From: Henriciella barbarensis
GTDB lineage: Bacteria; Pseudomonadota; Alphaproteobacteria; Caulobacterales; Hyphomonadaceae
Length of the DNA stretch: 64,000 nt
Reading direction: 5' to 3'
NCBI RefSeq assembly: GCF_003576345.1
Contig: NZ_QWGB01000005.1
Location: 1,178,001 to 1,242,000 of the forward strand
The notes under the pieces were generated by a model. The model saw nothing but the letters and a program-made list of their open reading frames with translations, searched no databases and was not told the origin of the DNA. A program made the position numbers and the translations under genes. This document shows positions 42,533 to 50,329 of the stretch, piece by piece (position 1 is the stretch's first letter; every line of letters begins with the position of its first letter).

Positions 42533-42567
42533 AAAAAAAGCCCGGCTGCGAGTAATCGCGCCGGGCT
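42533..42567 (-). terminator. rho-independent terminator, minus strand
   Basis: AGCCCGGC plus GCGA pair with TCGC plus GCCGGGCT around GTAA, with one bulged base, giving a 12-bp stem. On the minus strand seven T follow. It ends either the LysR transcript or the small-RNA candidate upstream of it. Confidence 0.85.
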
Positions 42568-42640
42568 CTAAGTATCGGTTCCTACTTGGAGGGAGGAAAC
42601 GCACAATCGGAGGAGATTGGCTGAAGCCGGAACCAAGGCA
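42533..42640 (-). ncRNA. candidate anti-Shine-Dalgarno small RNA
   Basis: Read on the minus strand between lysR and its terminator: an outer stem GGTTCC/GGAACC (42629-42634 with 42577-42582) encloses a small hairpin CAATC-TCCTCC-GATTG (42619-42604) whose loop is TCCTCC, followed by unpaired GCGTTTCCTCCCTCC. A 12-bp terminator with T7 follows. Exposed CCUCC loops are the seed of several alphaproteobacterial small RNAs that block ribosome binding. The 5' end is unknown; it may be an independent transcript or processed from the lysR 3' UTR. Confidence 0.5.
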
Positions 42641-42696
42641 TGCGCGTCAGCTAGATGCTGCGAGTGCGAAAGAAAACACCCGTTTCAGTATTGAAG

Positions 42697-42714
42697 ACAT
42701 GCATTCCTGCATGT
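42697..42714. repeat. 7-bp inverted repeat after the lysR stop
   Basis: ACATGCA-TTCC-TGCATGT is a perfect short hairpin located 9 bp beyond the lysR stop codon. It has no T run. It could stabilise the mRNA end or mark the 5' side of the small-RNA candidate. Confidence 0.45.
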
Positions 42715-42723
42715 GTCCTTGGG

Positions 42724-43638
42724 TTAGCTTGCGCGAAGTTGCAGGTTCTCGCGTTTTATCGCGTCCACTTCGGCGGTGAGGAAATCCCTGAACACGGCGA
42801 TTCGCTTTGATCGCTTGAGGTCGCTTGGATAGATAAAAAAGAGATCGAAGGTCGGCCCGGTATGGTCCGGCAGGACACGCACCAGCTTTGGCACCGCGCT
42901 CACCATGTAGTCTGGAAGGTCTGCGATCCCAATGCCTGCTTCCACAGCGCGAAGCATTGCCGGAACGTTTCGCACCTGCAGCGTCGCCTTGCGTGGTAAC
43001 GTGTCGTCACGTCCAACTCGTTGGGCCCAGCTCATCGCGTCTAGCGGCGTATTCTCCGTGCCATAGCCGATGATCCGGTGATTATCGAGATCTTGCGGCG
43101 TGCGGGGTGTGCCATGAGCCTTCAAATATTCCGGTGAGGCGTAAAGGTTCGTCGCGACCGTGCCAAGCTTGCGCTGGATAAGGTCGGATTTGTCGGCCGC
43201 CCAGAGGCGGATCGCGCATTCGGCTTCCAGCTTCAGAAGGTCGTAGGTCTCCCCATCGTCGAGGCGAAGGTCGATCCGCATACCGGAATTGGCCGTGAGA
43301 AAATTTCCAAGCCGTGGGACCAGCCAGGTCGATCCGAAGGCGACAGGCGCCGTCACAACCAGGTCGCCTTGGGCAACATCCTGCTGATCGCGCAGTGCTG
43401 CATTCGCAGACTGTGCGGCGGACGCCATGTCCATGGTCGAGCGATGAAGCGTGTGGCCTGCGTCCGTCAGGACCAGTCCGCGCGCATGGCGCTGGAACAG
43501 CGAAACGCCGAGTTGTTCTTCGAGCGCGGAAATTTGCCGCGAGACAGCCGACTGCGAAATGCCGAGGCGTTCACCCGCGGCGGTCAAGCTGCCGGCCTCG
43601 GCCGCCGCGTGGAAGGATTTAAGCTTGTCCCAGTCCAT
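42724..43638 (-). CDS. LysR-family transcriptional regulator
   Basis: 304 residues. The N-terminal winged HTH is classical (LKSFHAAAEAGSLTAAGERL then GISQSAVSRQISALEEQLGV). The effector domain has the GcvA-like features QGDLVVTAPVAFGSTWL and RLWAADKSDLIQRKL. It is divergent from no obvious target: the S24 repressor gene upstream lies on the same strand. Effector and targets unknown. Confidence 0.92.
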   Translation of the reverse strand: MDWDKLKSFHAAAEAGSLTAAGERLGISQSAVSRQISALEEQLGVSLFQRHARGLVLTDAGHTLHRSTMDMASAAQSANAALRDQQDVAQGDLVVTAPVAFGSTWLVPRLGNFLTANSGMRIDLRLDDGETYDLLKLEAECAIRLWAADKSDLIQRKLGTVATNLYASPEYLKAHGTPRTPQDLDNHRIIGYGTENTPLDAMSWAQRVGRDDTLPRKATLQVRNVPAMLRAVEAGIGIADLPDYMVSAVPKLVRVLPDHTGPTFDLFFIYPSDLKRSKRIAVFRDFLTAEVDAIKRENLQLRAS

Positions 43639-43714
43639 AAGGCCTTTTGGATGACACGCTCACGGACATCAGGGCAAGCGTATTGTGTGCTGCATATGCG
43701 AACGTTGCGGCAGC

Positions 43715-44332
43715 TTACTGGCTGACCCAAAGGATGCGCGCAATCCAGTTGATCTGTGATGGCCTGAAAGTGCGAATGGGGTGGTCGGGATTGAGCGAGA
43801 CGAGGTCGACCTGTGTCTCTGTCTGGCGGCCGAGCACCTTTGCCATTACCTCGCCGTCCTGCGTCTTCGCGACAACACGGTCGCCCTTTCGCACCTGTGC
43901 GCCGGGGGCCACAATGATGCGATCACCTTCACGATAGGCAGGCTCCATGCTGTCACCAGTGATTTCCAGCGCGTAAACGGGATCGCCGCCAAGGCCGGGA
44001 AAGCGTACTTCATCCCAGCCGCCGCCTGTTGGAAATCCGCTATCGTCGAAAAAACCGTCCGCGCCTGCCTGTGCGAGACCAATAAGAGGGGCCGTCGCGC
44101 CGCGGTGCCCCTCGATGAGCGCTGCAAAATCATCCATACCTGCGCCAACCGCTTCCAGTGCGCGCGCGATGCTTTCTGTCGAAGGCCAGCGCAGCCTCCC
44201 ATCCCTGGCCTGGCGTTTGGAGGGGTTGAAGCTTGTCGGATCAAGGCCCGCCTGACGGGCAAGGCCAGAGGCGCTAAGACCGTTTTTCTCTGCCAGAAGA
44301 TCTATGCCCTTCCAGACGTCCCCGTGGCGCAT
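43715..44332 (-). CDS. S24/LexA-like repressor (HTH plus latent peptidase)
   Basis: 205 residues. The N-terminal HTH (MRHGDVWKGIDLLAEKNGLS, then ASGLARQAGLDPTSFNPSKR) is followed by an S24 domain with nucleophile Ser in ITGDSMEPAYREGD and catalytic Lys in GEVMAKVLGR. The AG cleavage site used by LexA and C2-type repressors may be AQAGADG at about 92-98. The layout suits a RecA-triggered self-cleaving repressor. It is not LexA itself, which has a winged HTH. No prophage genes are nearby. Confidence 0.85.
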   Translation of the reverse strand: MRHGDVWKGIDLLAEKNGLSASGLARQAGLDPTSFNPSKRQARDGRLRWPSTESIARALEAVGAGMDDFAALIEGHRGATAPLIGLAQAGADGFFDDSGFPTGGGWDEVRFPGLGGDPVYALEITGDSMEPAYREGDRIIVAPGAQVRKGDRVVAKTQDGEVMAKVLGRQTETQVDLVSLNPDHPIRTFRPSQINWIARILWVSQ

Positions 44333-44434
44333 GATCCGTGGTCTCCGCTAGCTGGGCAATATTCCTAGCATGGGAATAAATACCTAGCAAGCCGGGTGCT
44401 TGCCGCGACTGCTTAAGCCTGTAAGACCGCTATC

Positions 44435-44785
44435 ATGATGCTCGATACACCCGTCTATAAAATCCTGAGTGCCGCGGACGATGAACGTGCCCGTGAACTT
44501 GGCCATACCGATACTGATCTCGATGCCCGCGACGGCTATGTGCACCTGTCCTCAAAGGACCAGGTCGCTGAAACGCTGAGGCTACACTATGCCGGCCAGC
44601 ATGGGGTCAGCCTCTATGAGTTCATCGCAGACCGCCTCGGCGGCGATGTGAAATGGGAAGCGTCCCGCGGCGGTGATCTCTTCCCGCACCTTTATGGCAC
44701 GCTTCGCCTGTCAGATGCACAGCGCCGCTGGACGCTCGAGACAGATGACCAAGGCAATCCCGTCCTTCCAGAAGAGGTACGCTAG
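44435..44785 (+). CDS. DUF952-family protein
   Basis: 116 residues: VYKILSAADDERARELGHTD, DGYVHLSSKDQVAETLRLHY and DLFPHLYGTLRL are DUF952 signatures (a fold related to glutathione-S-transferase-like small proteins, function unknown). The stop codon is immediately followed by the pyrD ATG (TAGATG), so the two are almost certainly co-transcribed, an association that recurs in alphaproteobacteria. Confidence 0.88.
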   Translation: MMLDTPVYKILSAADDERARELGHTDTDLDARDGYVHLSSKDQVAETLRLHYAGQHGVSLYEFIADRLGGDVKWEASRGGDLFPHLYGTLRLSDAQRRWTLETDDQGNPVLPEEVR

Positions 44786-45877
44786 ATGGCACTCTCGTCG
44801 ATTGGCGCCCGCTTTTTCCGGGCCATGCCGCCTGAGGCAGCACACACGGCTACAATCCGGGCGCTGAAGACCGGTGTCGGCGTACCGCGCATCAAGCCGA
44901 AGCGCTGGAACACGCCGGTAACCCTGCCGAAATCAGGCCTTCGCCTCGGCAATCCGGTCGGGCTGGCGGCTGGCTTCGACAAAAATGCCGAAGTCTTCAC
45001 GGCCATGTCCCGCTTCGGCTTTGGCTTTGTCGAATGCGGAACTGTGACCCCGCGCCCGCAGGAGGGCAATCCTAAGCCGCGCCTCTTCAGGCTCAGTGAG
45101 GACAAGGCAGTCATCAACCGGATGGGCTTCAACAATGAGGGTGTTGATGCGTTCATCGCGCGCTTGCGCCATGCAGACCGTGCGTGCTGCCCGGTCGGCG
45201 CGAATGTCGGGGCAAACAAGGATAGCGACGATCGCATCGCCGATTACGAAGCCGGCATCGCGGCCGTCTATCCGCTGGCGGGCTACATCACGATCAACAT
45301 CTCGTCTCCGAATACGCCGGGCCTTCGCGGGCTGCAGGACAAGGGTGCGCTAGAAGCGTTGCTGACGCGCTGCGGCGAAGCGGTCGCCATGGCGCATGCT
45401 GAATTGGATGGCACCGGTGAACCGCCGCGCAAACCGGTCTTCCTGAAACTTGCGCCAGACCTCGATGAGCAGGCCATCAGTGATATCATTGCGGTCGTCC
45501 GTGGGCCGGGAAGCTGGCTGTCCGGGCTGATCATTTCCAACACGACGCTGGAACGCCCAGATACCCTGGGAAGCGAGCACAAGGCCGAAAGTGGCGGCCT
45601 GTCCGGCGCGCCGCTATTTGCGCCCTCGACGCAGGTACTGCGCGCCTTCGCGCGTGAGCTTCTCGGGGAGTTCGATCTTATCGGCGCTGGCGGCATCTCA
45701 AGCGGCGCGGAGGCCTATCAGAAAATCCGCGCAGGTGCGCATGCAGTGCAGCTCTATTCCGCGCTGGTCTACAAGGGGCCGTCACTGGTGGCGCAGATCA
45801 ACAAGGACCTTGCCGCAAGGCTCTATGCTGACGGCTTTACGTCTGTTGAGCAGGCTGTCGGGGCTGACTTTCGCTGA
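44786..45877 (+). CDS. pyrD: dihydroorotate dehydrogenase (quinone), class 2
   Basis: 363 residues. VGLAAGFDKNAEVF and FGFVECGTVTPRPQEGNPKP are the class 2 FMN-site marks; NISSPNTPGLRGLQ, KLAPDL and GAGGISSGAEAYQKIRAGA complete the barrel. It oxidises dihydroorotate to orotate and passes electrons to ubiquinone at the inner membrane. The 3' end overlaps the converging MATE gene by 41 bp. Confidence 0.96.
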   Translation: MALSSIGARFFRAMPPEAAHTATIRALKTGVGVPRIKPKRWNTPVTLPKSGLRLGNPVGLAAGFDKNAEVFTAMSRFGFGFVECGTVTPRPQEGNPKPRLFRLSEDKAVINRMGFNNEGVDAFIARLRHADRACCPVGANVGANKDSDDRIADYEAGIAAVYPLAGYITINISSPNTPGLRGLQDKGALEALLTRCGEAVAMAHAELDGTGEPPRKPVFLKLAPDLDEQAISDIIAVVRGPGSWLSGLIISNTTLERPDTLGSEHKAESGGLSGAPLFAPSTQVLRAFARELLGEFDLIGAGGISSGAEAYQKIRAGAHAVQLYSALVYKGPSLVAQINKDLAARLYADGFTSVEQAVGADFR

Positions 45878-47165
45878 CCTTGGCAATCATTGACGGCAGG
45901 TAGACGCCAAGTGCGCCTGCCCGCCAGACATACATGGTCAGGAAGGCGATCCAGACGCCAGTATTGGCGAAGGCATCCTTCAGAAGCATGTCCGTGCCGA
46001 CATAGAGAATAGCGGCCACCACACCTGCGTTTCGCAACGCTTTGCCCTGCGTCGCGCCAAGGAAAAAGCCATCGAGCTGCCAGCAGGCAAGGCCGATCAG
46101 CGGCACGGCGGCGCAATAGGGCAGGTAGGCCAGCGCCACGGCGCGCGCGTCTGCATCCGCCACGAAATTCTCGATGATCCAGCCGCCACCAATGAAATAG
46201 GCAAGCGCAATGAAGATTGCGCAGGCGAGCGCGATCTCGCTCGTTAGGCGCATCGCACGCATCAGCCGCGCGCGGCTTCTGGCGCCATAGGCTTCGCCAA
46301 TCTCTTTCTCGGCGACGAAAGCGAAGCCATCGAGCACAAAAGCCGATACGGACACGAACTGGAGCAGGACTTCATTGCCAGCAAGCGTAGCGGTGCCGAG
46401 GCTCGCGCCTGAGTTCACGAACCAGGCAAAGCAGAAGAGTAGTGCCAGCGTCCGGATGAGAATGTCGCGGTTCGCGTTGATTAGAGCTGCCAGCCGCTCC
46501 CGGTCAAACAGCTCGCCGGAACGCGAGAAGCCCTTGCGCACGAGGACCAGCCCGAAAGCGAGCGCGACCCATTCGGCGATGGCTGTGCCTGCACCGATCC
46601 CGGCGGGTCCCCAGCCGAGCCCTGCTACGAACCAGATATCGAGCGCGGCATTTGTGCCATTCATCACGATCTGGAAGGCTAGCAACTGCCCGGTCTTTCC
46701 TGTGCCCAGCAGCCAGCCTGTAATCGCATAGCCCATAAGGACGGCAGGGGCGCCCCATACGCGCGCATCGAAATAATCCCGGGCCAGCGACTTCACCTCA
46801 GGGCTCGCCTCGAAGGGTTGAAAGACGGCGAGTTTCAGGAGTGGCGACAGGATGAGGATTGTGAGACCAAGCGCACCGCCGAGCAGGAGCGCACGCTGCA
46901 GCACCGTCTGTGCTTCCAGCCGGTCACCGCCGCCCGCTGCCTGCGCGGTCAGGCCTGTCGTCGACATGCGCAGGAAACCGAACGCCCAGTAGAGGAAGTT
47001 CATCACCACAGCGGCAACGCCAACGGCGCCGAGGTCGAACTTTGTGCCGTAGAGCCCCATCACAGCCGTGTCGACGATGCCGGTCGATGCGGTCGCCGCC
47101 TGTGCCAGCATCACCGGCACGGCAAGCGCAACGACCTTTGAGCGGGTGAGGAGGGCATCTGACAT
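45837..47165 (-). CDS. MATE-family efflux transporter (DinF-like)
   Basis: 442 residues from the ATG at 47165; a reading from 47201 adds residues antisense to the next gene. Twelve hydrophobic helices in two related halves are visible. Landmarks are LAVPVMLAQAATASTGIVDTAVMG near the start (about 13-36), GATQGKALRNAGVVAA late. MATE proteins export drugs or organic cations with Na+ or H+ antiport. The 3' end overlaps pyrD. Confidence 0.9.
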   Translation of the reverse strand: MSDALLTRSKVVALAVPVMLAQAATASTGIVDTAVMGLYGTKFDLGAVGVAAVVMNFLYWAFGFLRMSTTGLTAQAAGGGDRLEAQTVLQRALLLGGALGLTILILSPLLKLAVFQPFEASPEVKSLARDYFDARVWGAPAVLMGYAITGWLLGTGKTGQLLAFQIVMNGTNAALDIWFVAGLGWGPAGIGAGTAIAEWVALAFGLVLVRKGFSRSGELFDRERLAALINANRDILIRTLALLFCFAWFVNSGASLGTATLAGNEVLLQFVSVSAFVLDGFAFVAEKEIGEAYGARSRARLMRAMRLTSEIALACAIFIALAYFIGGGWIIENFVADADARAVALAYLPYCAAVPLIGLACWQLDGFFLGATQGKALRNAGVVAAILYVGTDMLLKDAFANTGVWIAFLTMYVWRAGALGVYLPSMIAKVSESQPRQPAQQT

Positions 47166-47229
47166 GGCAAGCGGCTTATGGCGCTGGCCTCTGCTTGACA
47201 ATCAGCCGCCTGCCGACATCTCACCCATT

Positions 47230-48159
47230 ATGGCGCTGCCGATCGTTCACCATCCTGATTATGACGCCGAGAGCGTACCGGACAGCCACCGCTTTCCGAT
47301 GCGCAAATACTCGCTTCTTGCAGACCTTCTGCGTGAACGAGGCGAGACGTTTGCCGTACCCGCTCATGCGCCAGAAAGCTGGCTGCACCTCGCGCATGAC
47401 CCGGCCTATGTGACTGCGGTGCTGACGTCTTCGGTAGACGCGAAAGCCGCCCGAAAGATTGGCTTTGAGATGACGCCAGCCATTGCGGCGAGAACGCGCG
47501 CTTCTGTTGGCGGCACCTGCCTCGCCGCGCGCCTTGCTGTCGAGCATGGGGCGGCGGTCAACCTCGCAGGCGGCAGCCACCATGCCAGCTATGAGGGCGG
47601 GGCAGGCTTCTGTGTCTTCAATGATGTGGCCGTTGCGGCGCGTGTCATGCTTGAAGACGGGCTATGCCGGAAGGTCGCGGTGATTGATTGCGATGTGCAT
47701 CACGGTGATGGGACCGCCAGCATCTTTGCGGTGGACAATCATGTCTTCACGGCGTCCTTGCATTGCGAAGACAACTGGCCGCGTACCAAGCCCCCTTCAG
47801 ACCTGGATGTCGGACTTCCTAAGGGCGCTACCGACAGTGATTACCTGCAGGCGCTGGACAGTTTCCTCAAAGGCGCTTTCGGTCGATCAGCGCCAGATCT
47901 GGTCTTTTACAATGCGGGCGTCGATCCGCATCAGAAGGACCGTCTGGGGCTTCTTTCGCTTAGCGATGAAGGCCTGCGCGAGAGAGACCGCAGAGTTGCA
48001 GAAGCCTGCGTTGGACAAGGCGTCCCCGTCGTCGGAGTGCTCGGTGGTGGCTACGAAAAGGACGCGAGCGCCGTCGCGCGAAGACACAGTTTCATGGTGG
48101 ATGCATTGGCAGCCGCAACTGCGCCTCAGGGACGAACTGCCTTTTCTTCGCCTCATTAA
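47230..48159 (+). CDS. histone-deacetylase-superfamily hydrolase
   Basis: 309 residues from the ATG at 47230. Zn-site motifs of the arginase/HDAC fold: GGSHHASYEGGAGFCVFND, VIDCDVHHGDGTASIF and NAGVDPHQKDRLGLLSLSDE. This matches class II/AcuC-like bacterial HDACs, which remove acetyl or acyl groups from amines such as acetylpolyamines or protein lysines. The substrate is not known. Head-to-head with the MATE gene. Confidence 0.88.
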   Translation: MALPIVHHPDYDAESVPDSHRFPMRKYSLLADLLRERGETFAVPAHAPESWLHLAHDPAYVTAVLTSSVDAKAARKIGFEMTPAIAARTRASVGGTCLAARLAVEHGAAVNLAGGSHHASYEGGAGFCVFNDVAVAARVMLEDGLCRKVAVIDCDVHHGDGTASIFAVDNHVFTASLHCEDNWPRTKPPSDLDVGLPKGATDSDYLQALDSFLKGAFGRSAPDLVFYNAGVDPHQKDRLGLLSLSDEGLRERDRRVAEACVGQGVPVVGVLGGGYEKDASAVARRHSFMVDALAAATAPQGRTAFSSPH

Positions 48160-48162
48160 TCC

Positions 48163-48176
48163 TTAACGACTGTTAA
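48163..48176. promoter_or_regulatory. paired TTAA half-sites (possible CtrA-type box)
   Basis: TTAA at 48163-48166 and TTAAC at 48173-48177 are separated by 6 bp, with a third TTAA at 48156-48159 inside the preceding stop. The CtrA consensus is TTAA-N7-TTAA, so the spacing is one base short. It lies about 45 bp before the membrane coiled-coil gene. Weak candidate only. Confidence 0.25.
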
Positions 48177-48218
48177 CAGGCAATACTGCCAAGCAATCAG
48201 ACTGGAGAGCCTGCAAGG

Positions 48219-49607
48219 ATGTTTGGGCTGGCATGGACTGACTGGCAACTCTGGCTGGTGGTGGCGGGTGTAATCCTGCTTCTTTATGTTGGGCGTCCCT
48301 ATCTGCACGGACTGTTTCGCGGGATATTCTTCGGTCTCGCCTATGTGTTGCGCGACGTGGCGCGACGGCTTGAGAATGCCGGTAACAACATCTACCGGCA
48401 GTATATTGAGCTTGTCGCCTCGCACACAGCTGAGACGCTGGAGCAGCGGCTCGTCAGCCAGGAAATGAAGCTGGAAAAGCGCGCCCCGGAGATTGATCGG
48501 CGGATCAGCGGTATTGTCGACAAGCTGGACACAAACCAGTCCGACCTTTCGGAAACGCTCGAAGCCTTTCGTGCAGTGGACCTTGACGAGCGCACGCTTG
48601 ACGCGGTGCGCAACCGTATCGAGGCAAACGGCACCGGGCAGAGCCGCGCCAAGCTTGCCAGCGCAGCTTCCGATGTCCGCCGCGCCGTAAAGGAGGAGCT
48701 GTCGCCACTCCGCCCGCAGATCAATGCATTGCGCTCAGAACTGAAGCCCATGGCGGAGAATATTACCCGTCTGCGTTCGATCTCGAACGAACTGAGCCGC
48801 TCTTCGAAACAGATCAACAAAGATCTCGCGACTTTCGAAGATTGCATCCACCCTGATTATGAGCGGCGCCGGGAGGCGGCCCAGCGCCAATCCATTCTGA
48901 TCCCGTGGTTGCTTTCATTACTCGTCATGACAGTGGCACTGACCGGCGTTTTCCTGAACTTCTTCTTGATCCAGCGTCCGATGGCCGAGATAGTCGGCGA
49001 TGACCTCCAGGTGATGGGCGTCGGCCTTCCAACAGCGGCGGCCCTTGTCGTCATCTTTCTCGAAGCGGTCGCTGGTATCGTTCTCATGGATGCCGCGGGC
49101 ATCACCAAGATCACGCTTATCTCGAACCTGCCGCGCATCCATAAGCGCGTGCTGCTCTATGCAGCCTTCGCTTTCCTTGCCGCATTCTCCTTCTTTGAGG
49201 CCATTCTCGCCATTCAGCGGGAAGTCCTGATCGGTATTGACCAGGAAACGACGCGCCGCGCGCTGGGAGAGTTGCCCGCCGAGGCAGGTGGAGAAACGGG
49301 CGGCATTTCGCTTACCATGATTGGACAGATGGTACTTGCCATCCTGATCCCCTGGCTTCTGGCTGTCGCAGCAATCCCGCTCGAGACCGTTGTGCAAAAT
49401 TTCATTCTCATCGTGCGCCTGGTCATGCACCAGATCACGATCTTCCTTGCATTCATTTTTGCGATCGTGGCGACCGTGTTGAAGGCGCTCGGCCTGTTCG
49501 TGCTACGAGTCTATGACTTGCTGATCTTCCTGCCGCTTACGATAGAAAGAATGTTCAGGCGGATCCGTGGCCCGTCCCGCAAGAAGCAAGCCTCTGGAGC
49601 AACATGA
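48219..49607 (+). CDS. polytopic membrane protein with long periplasmic or cytoplasmic coiled coil, unknown family
   Basis: 462 residues. One helix at 9-23, then about 190 charged helical residues with heptad-like repeats (e.g. RRISGIVDKLDTNQSDLSET, RSELKPMAENITRLRS). At least four more helices follow from about 230 (LIPWLLSLLVMTVALTGVF, ALVVIFLEAVAGIVLM, LLYAAFAFLAAFSFFEAILA, MVLAILIPWLLAVAAIPL and a last pair near 405-445). The C-terminus is strongly basic. AAGG precedes the ATG. The stop overlaps the next start (ATGA), so it is coupled to the VWA lipoprotein. I recognise no family; a scaffold or mechanosensitive role is only a guess. Confidence 0.75.
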   Translation: MFGLAWTDWQLWLVVAGVILLLYVGRPYLHGLFRGIFFGLAYVLRDVARRLENAGNNIYRQYIELVASHTAETLEQRLVSQEMKLEKRAPEIDRRISGIVDKLDTNQSDLSETLEAFRAVDLDERTLDAVRNRIEANGTGQSRAKLASAASDVRRAVKEELSPLRPQINALRSELKPMAENITRLRSISNELSRSSKQINKDLATFEDCIHPDYERRREAAQRQSILIPWLLSLLVMTVALTGVFLNFFLIQRPMAEIVGDDLQVMGVGLPTAAALVVIFLEAVAGIVLMDAAGITKITLISNLPRIHKRVLLYAAFAFLAAFSFFEAILAIQREVLIGIDQETTRRALGELPAEAGGETGGISLTMIGQMVLAILIPWLLAVAAIPLETVVQNFILIVRLVMHQITIFLAFIFAIVATVLKALGLFVLRVYDLLIFLPLTIERMFRRIRGPSRKKQASGAT

Positions 49608-50260
49608 TTACCACGATACTGAAGACGCTGAGCGCTGGATTGATCCTTGCTGGCGTGGCGGCCTGCGGCGCCGTTACGTCTAATTCAAAAGCCGTGTTCA
49701 TGTTGGTGGACGCCTCCGGCACCTATGTGCGCGAAGTGCCGGACGCTGTCGTTACGGCCAAGCTATTGACCTCTAAACTCAACTCCAACGACATGTTCGC
49801 CTTTGGCGAGATCGGCTCGTGCAGCTTCTCTGATAACAGCCTCGTCGTTCGCCGCACCTTGCCGGGCACGCCCAGCGAGGCGGCCTACGCCAAGCAAGCC
49901 GTCTTTGAAAACCTGGAAGCCTATGCAGAGACCGTACAGGCGACGGGCTGGACCGACATCAGAGGCGGCCTGCGCTATGCGGCGGCTGAACTGGAGCAAT
50001 CCGATCAGGCAAGCCGCTACATCGTTGTTGTCTCTGACCTCGTCGAGGATGTTTCCCCCGATTGCGATACCAGTGGTCTGGAGCTCGACCTCGAAGGCAT
50101 TACAGTGATCGTCACGAACGTCACCCGCTCCGACCGCGACGCATCTGATCCGAATGCCTATTTCGAGCGCCTCGAAGCCTGGGAAGCGCTGGTTAAAAAT
50201 GCTGGCGGTACATGGGTGCACGCCAATTCGCGCGACCGGTTGCTGGAATACATGTTCTAG
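49604..50260 (+). CDS. VWA-domain lipoprotein
   Basis: 218 residues. Lipoprotein signal ends at LAGVAAC (Cys21). A von Willebrand A fold follows with its metal-ion site: DASGT (D-x-S-x-T) near 38-42, Thr in GWTDIRGGL, and Asp in VVVSDLVED. Four further cysteines include EIGSCSFSD and SPDCDTSG. VWA domains bind partner proteins through the metal. It is translationally coupled to the membrane coiled-coil protein, which is the likely partner. No other gene joins this pair: recQ follows after 69 bp with its own ribosome site. Confidence 0.78.
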   Translation: MITTILKTLSAGLILAGVAACGAVTSNSKAVFMLVDASGTYVREVPDAVVTAKLLTSKLNSNDMFAFGEIGSCSFSDNSLVVRRTLPGTPSEAAYAKQAVFENLEAYAETVQATGWTDIRGGLRYAAAELEQSDQASRYIVVVSDLVEDVSPDCDTSGLELDLEGITVIVTNVTRSDRDASDPNAYFERLEAWEALVKNAGGTWVHANSRDRLLEYMF

Positions 50261-50329
50261 GCGCGCAAAGCCCCGCTGGCTGACGCTTGCATATTGATGA
50301 TTGGCCCCGACTCCCGTGAAGGATAGGCC

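Noticed and set aside
43715-44332. Prophage repressor or LexA
   Set aside because: No phage genes surround it and the HTH is not the LexA winged type; kept as a generic S24 repressor.
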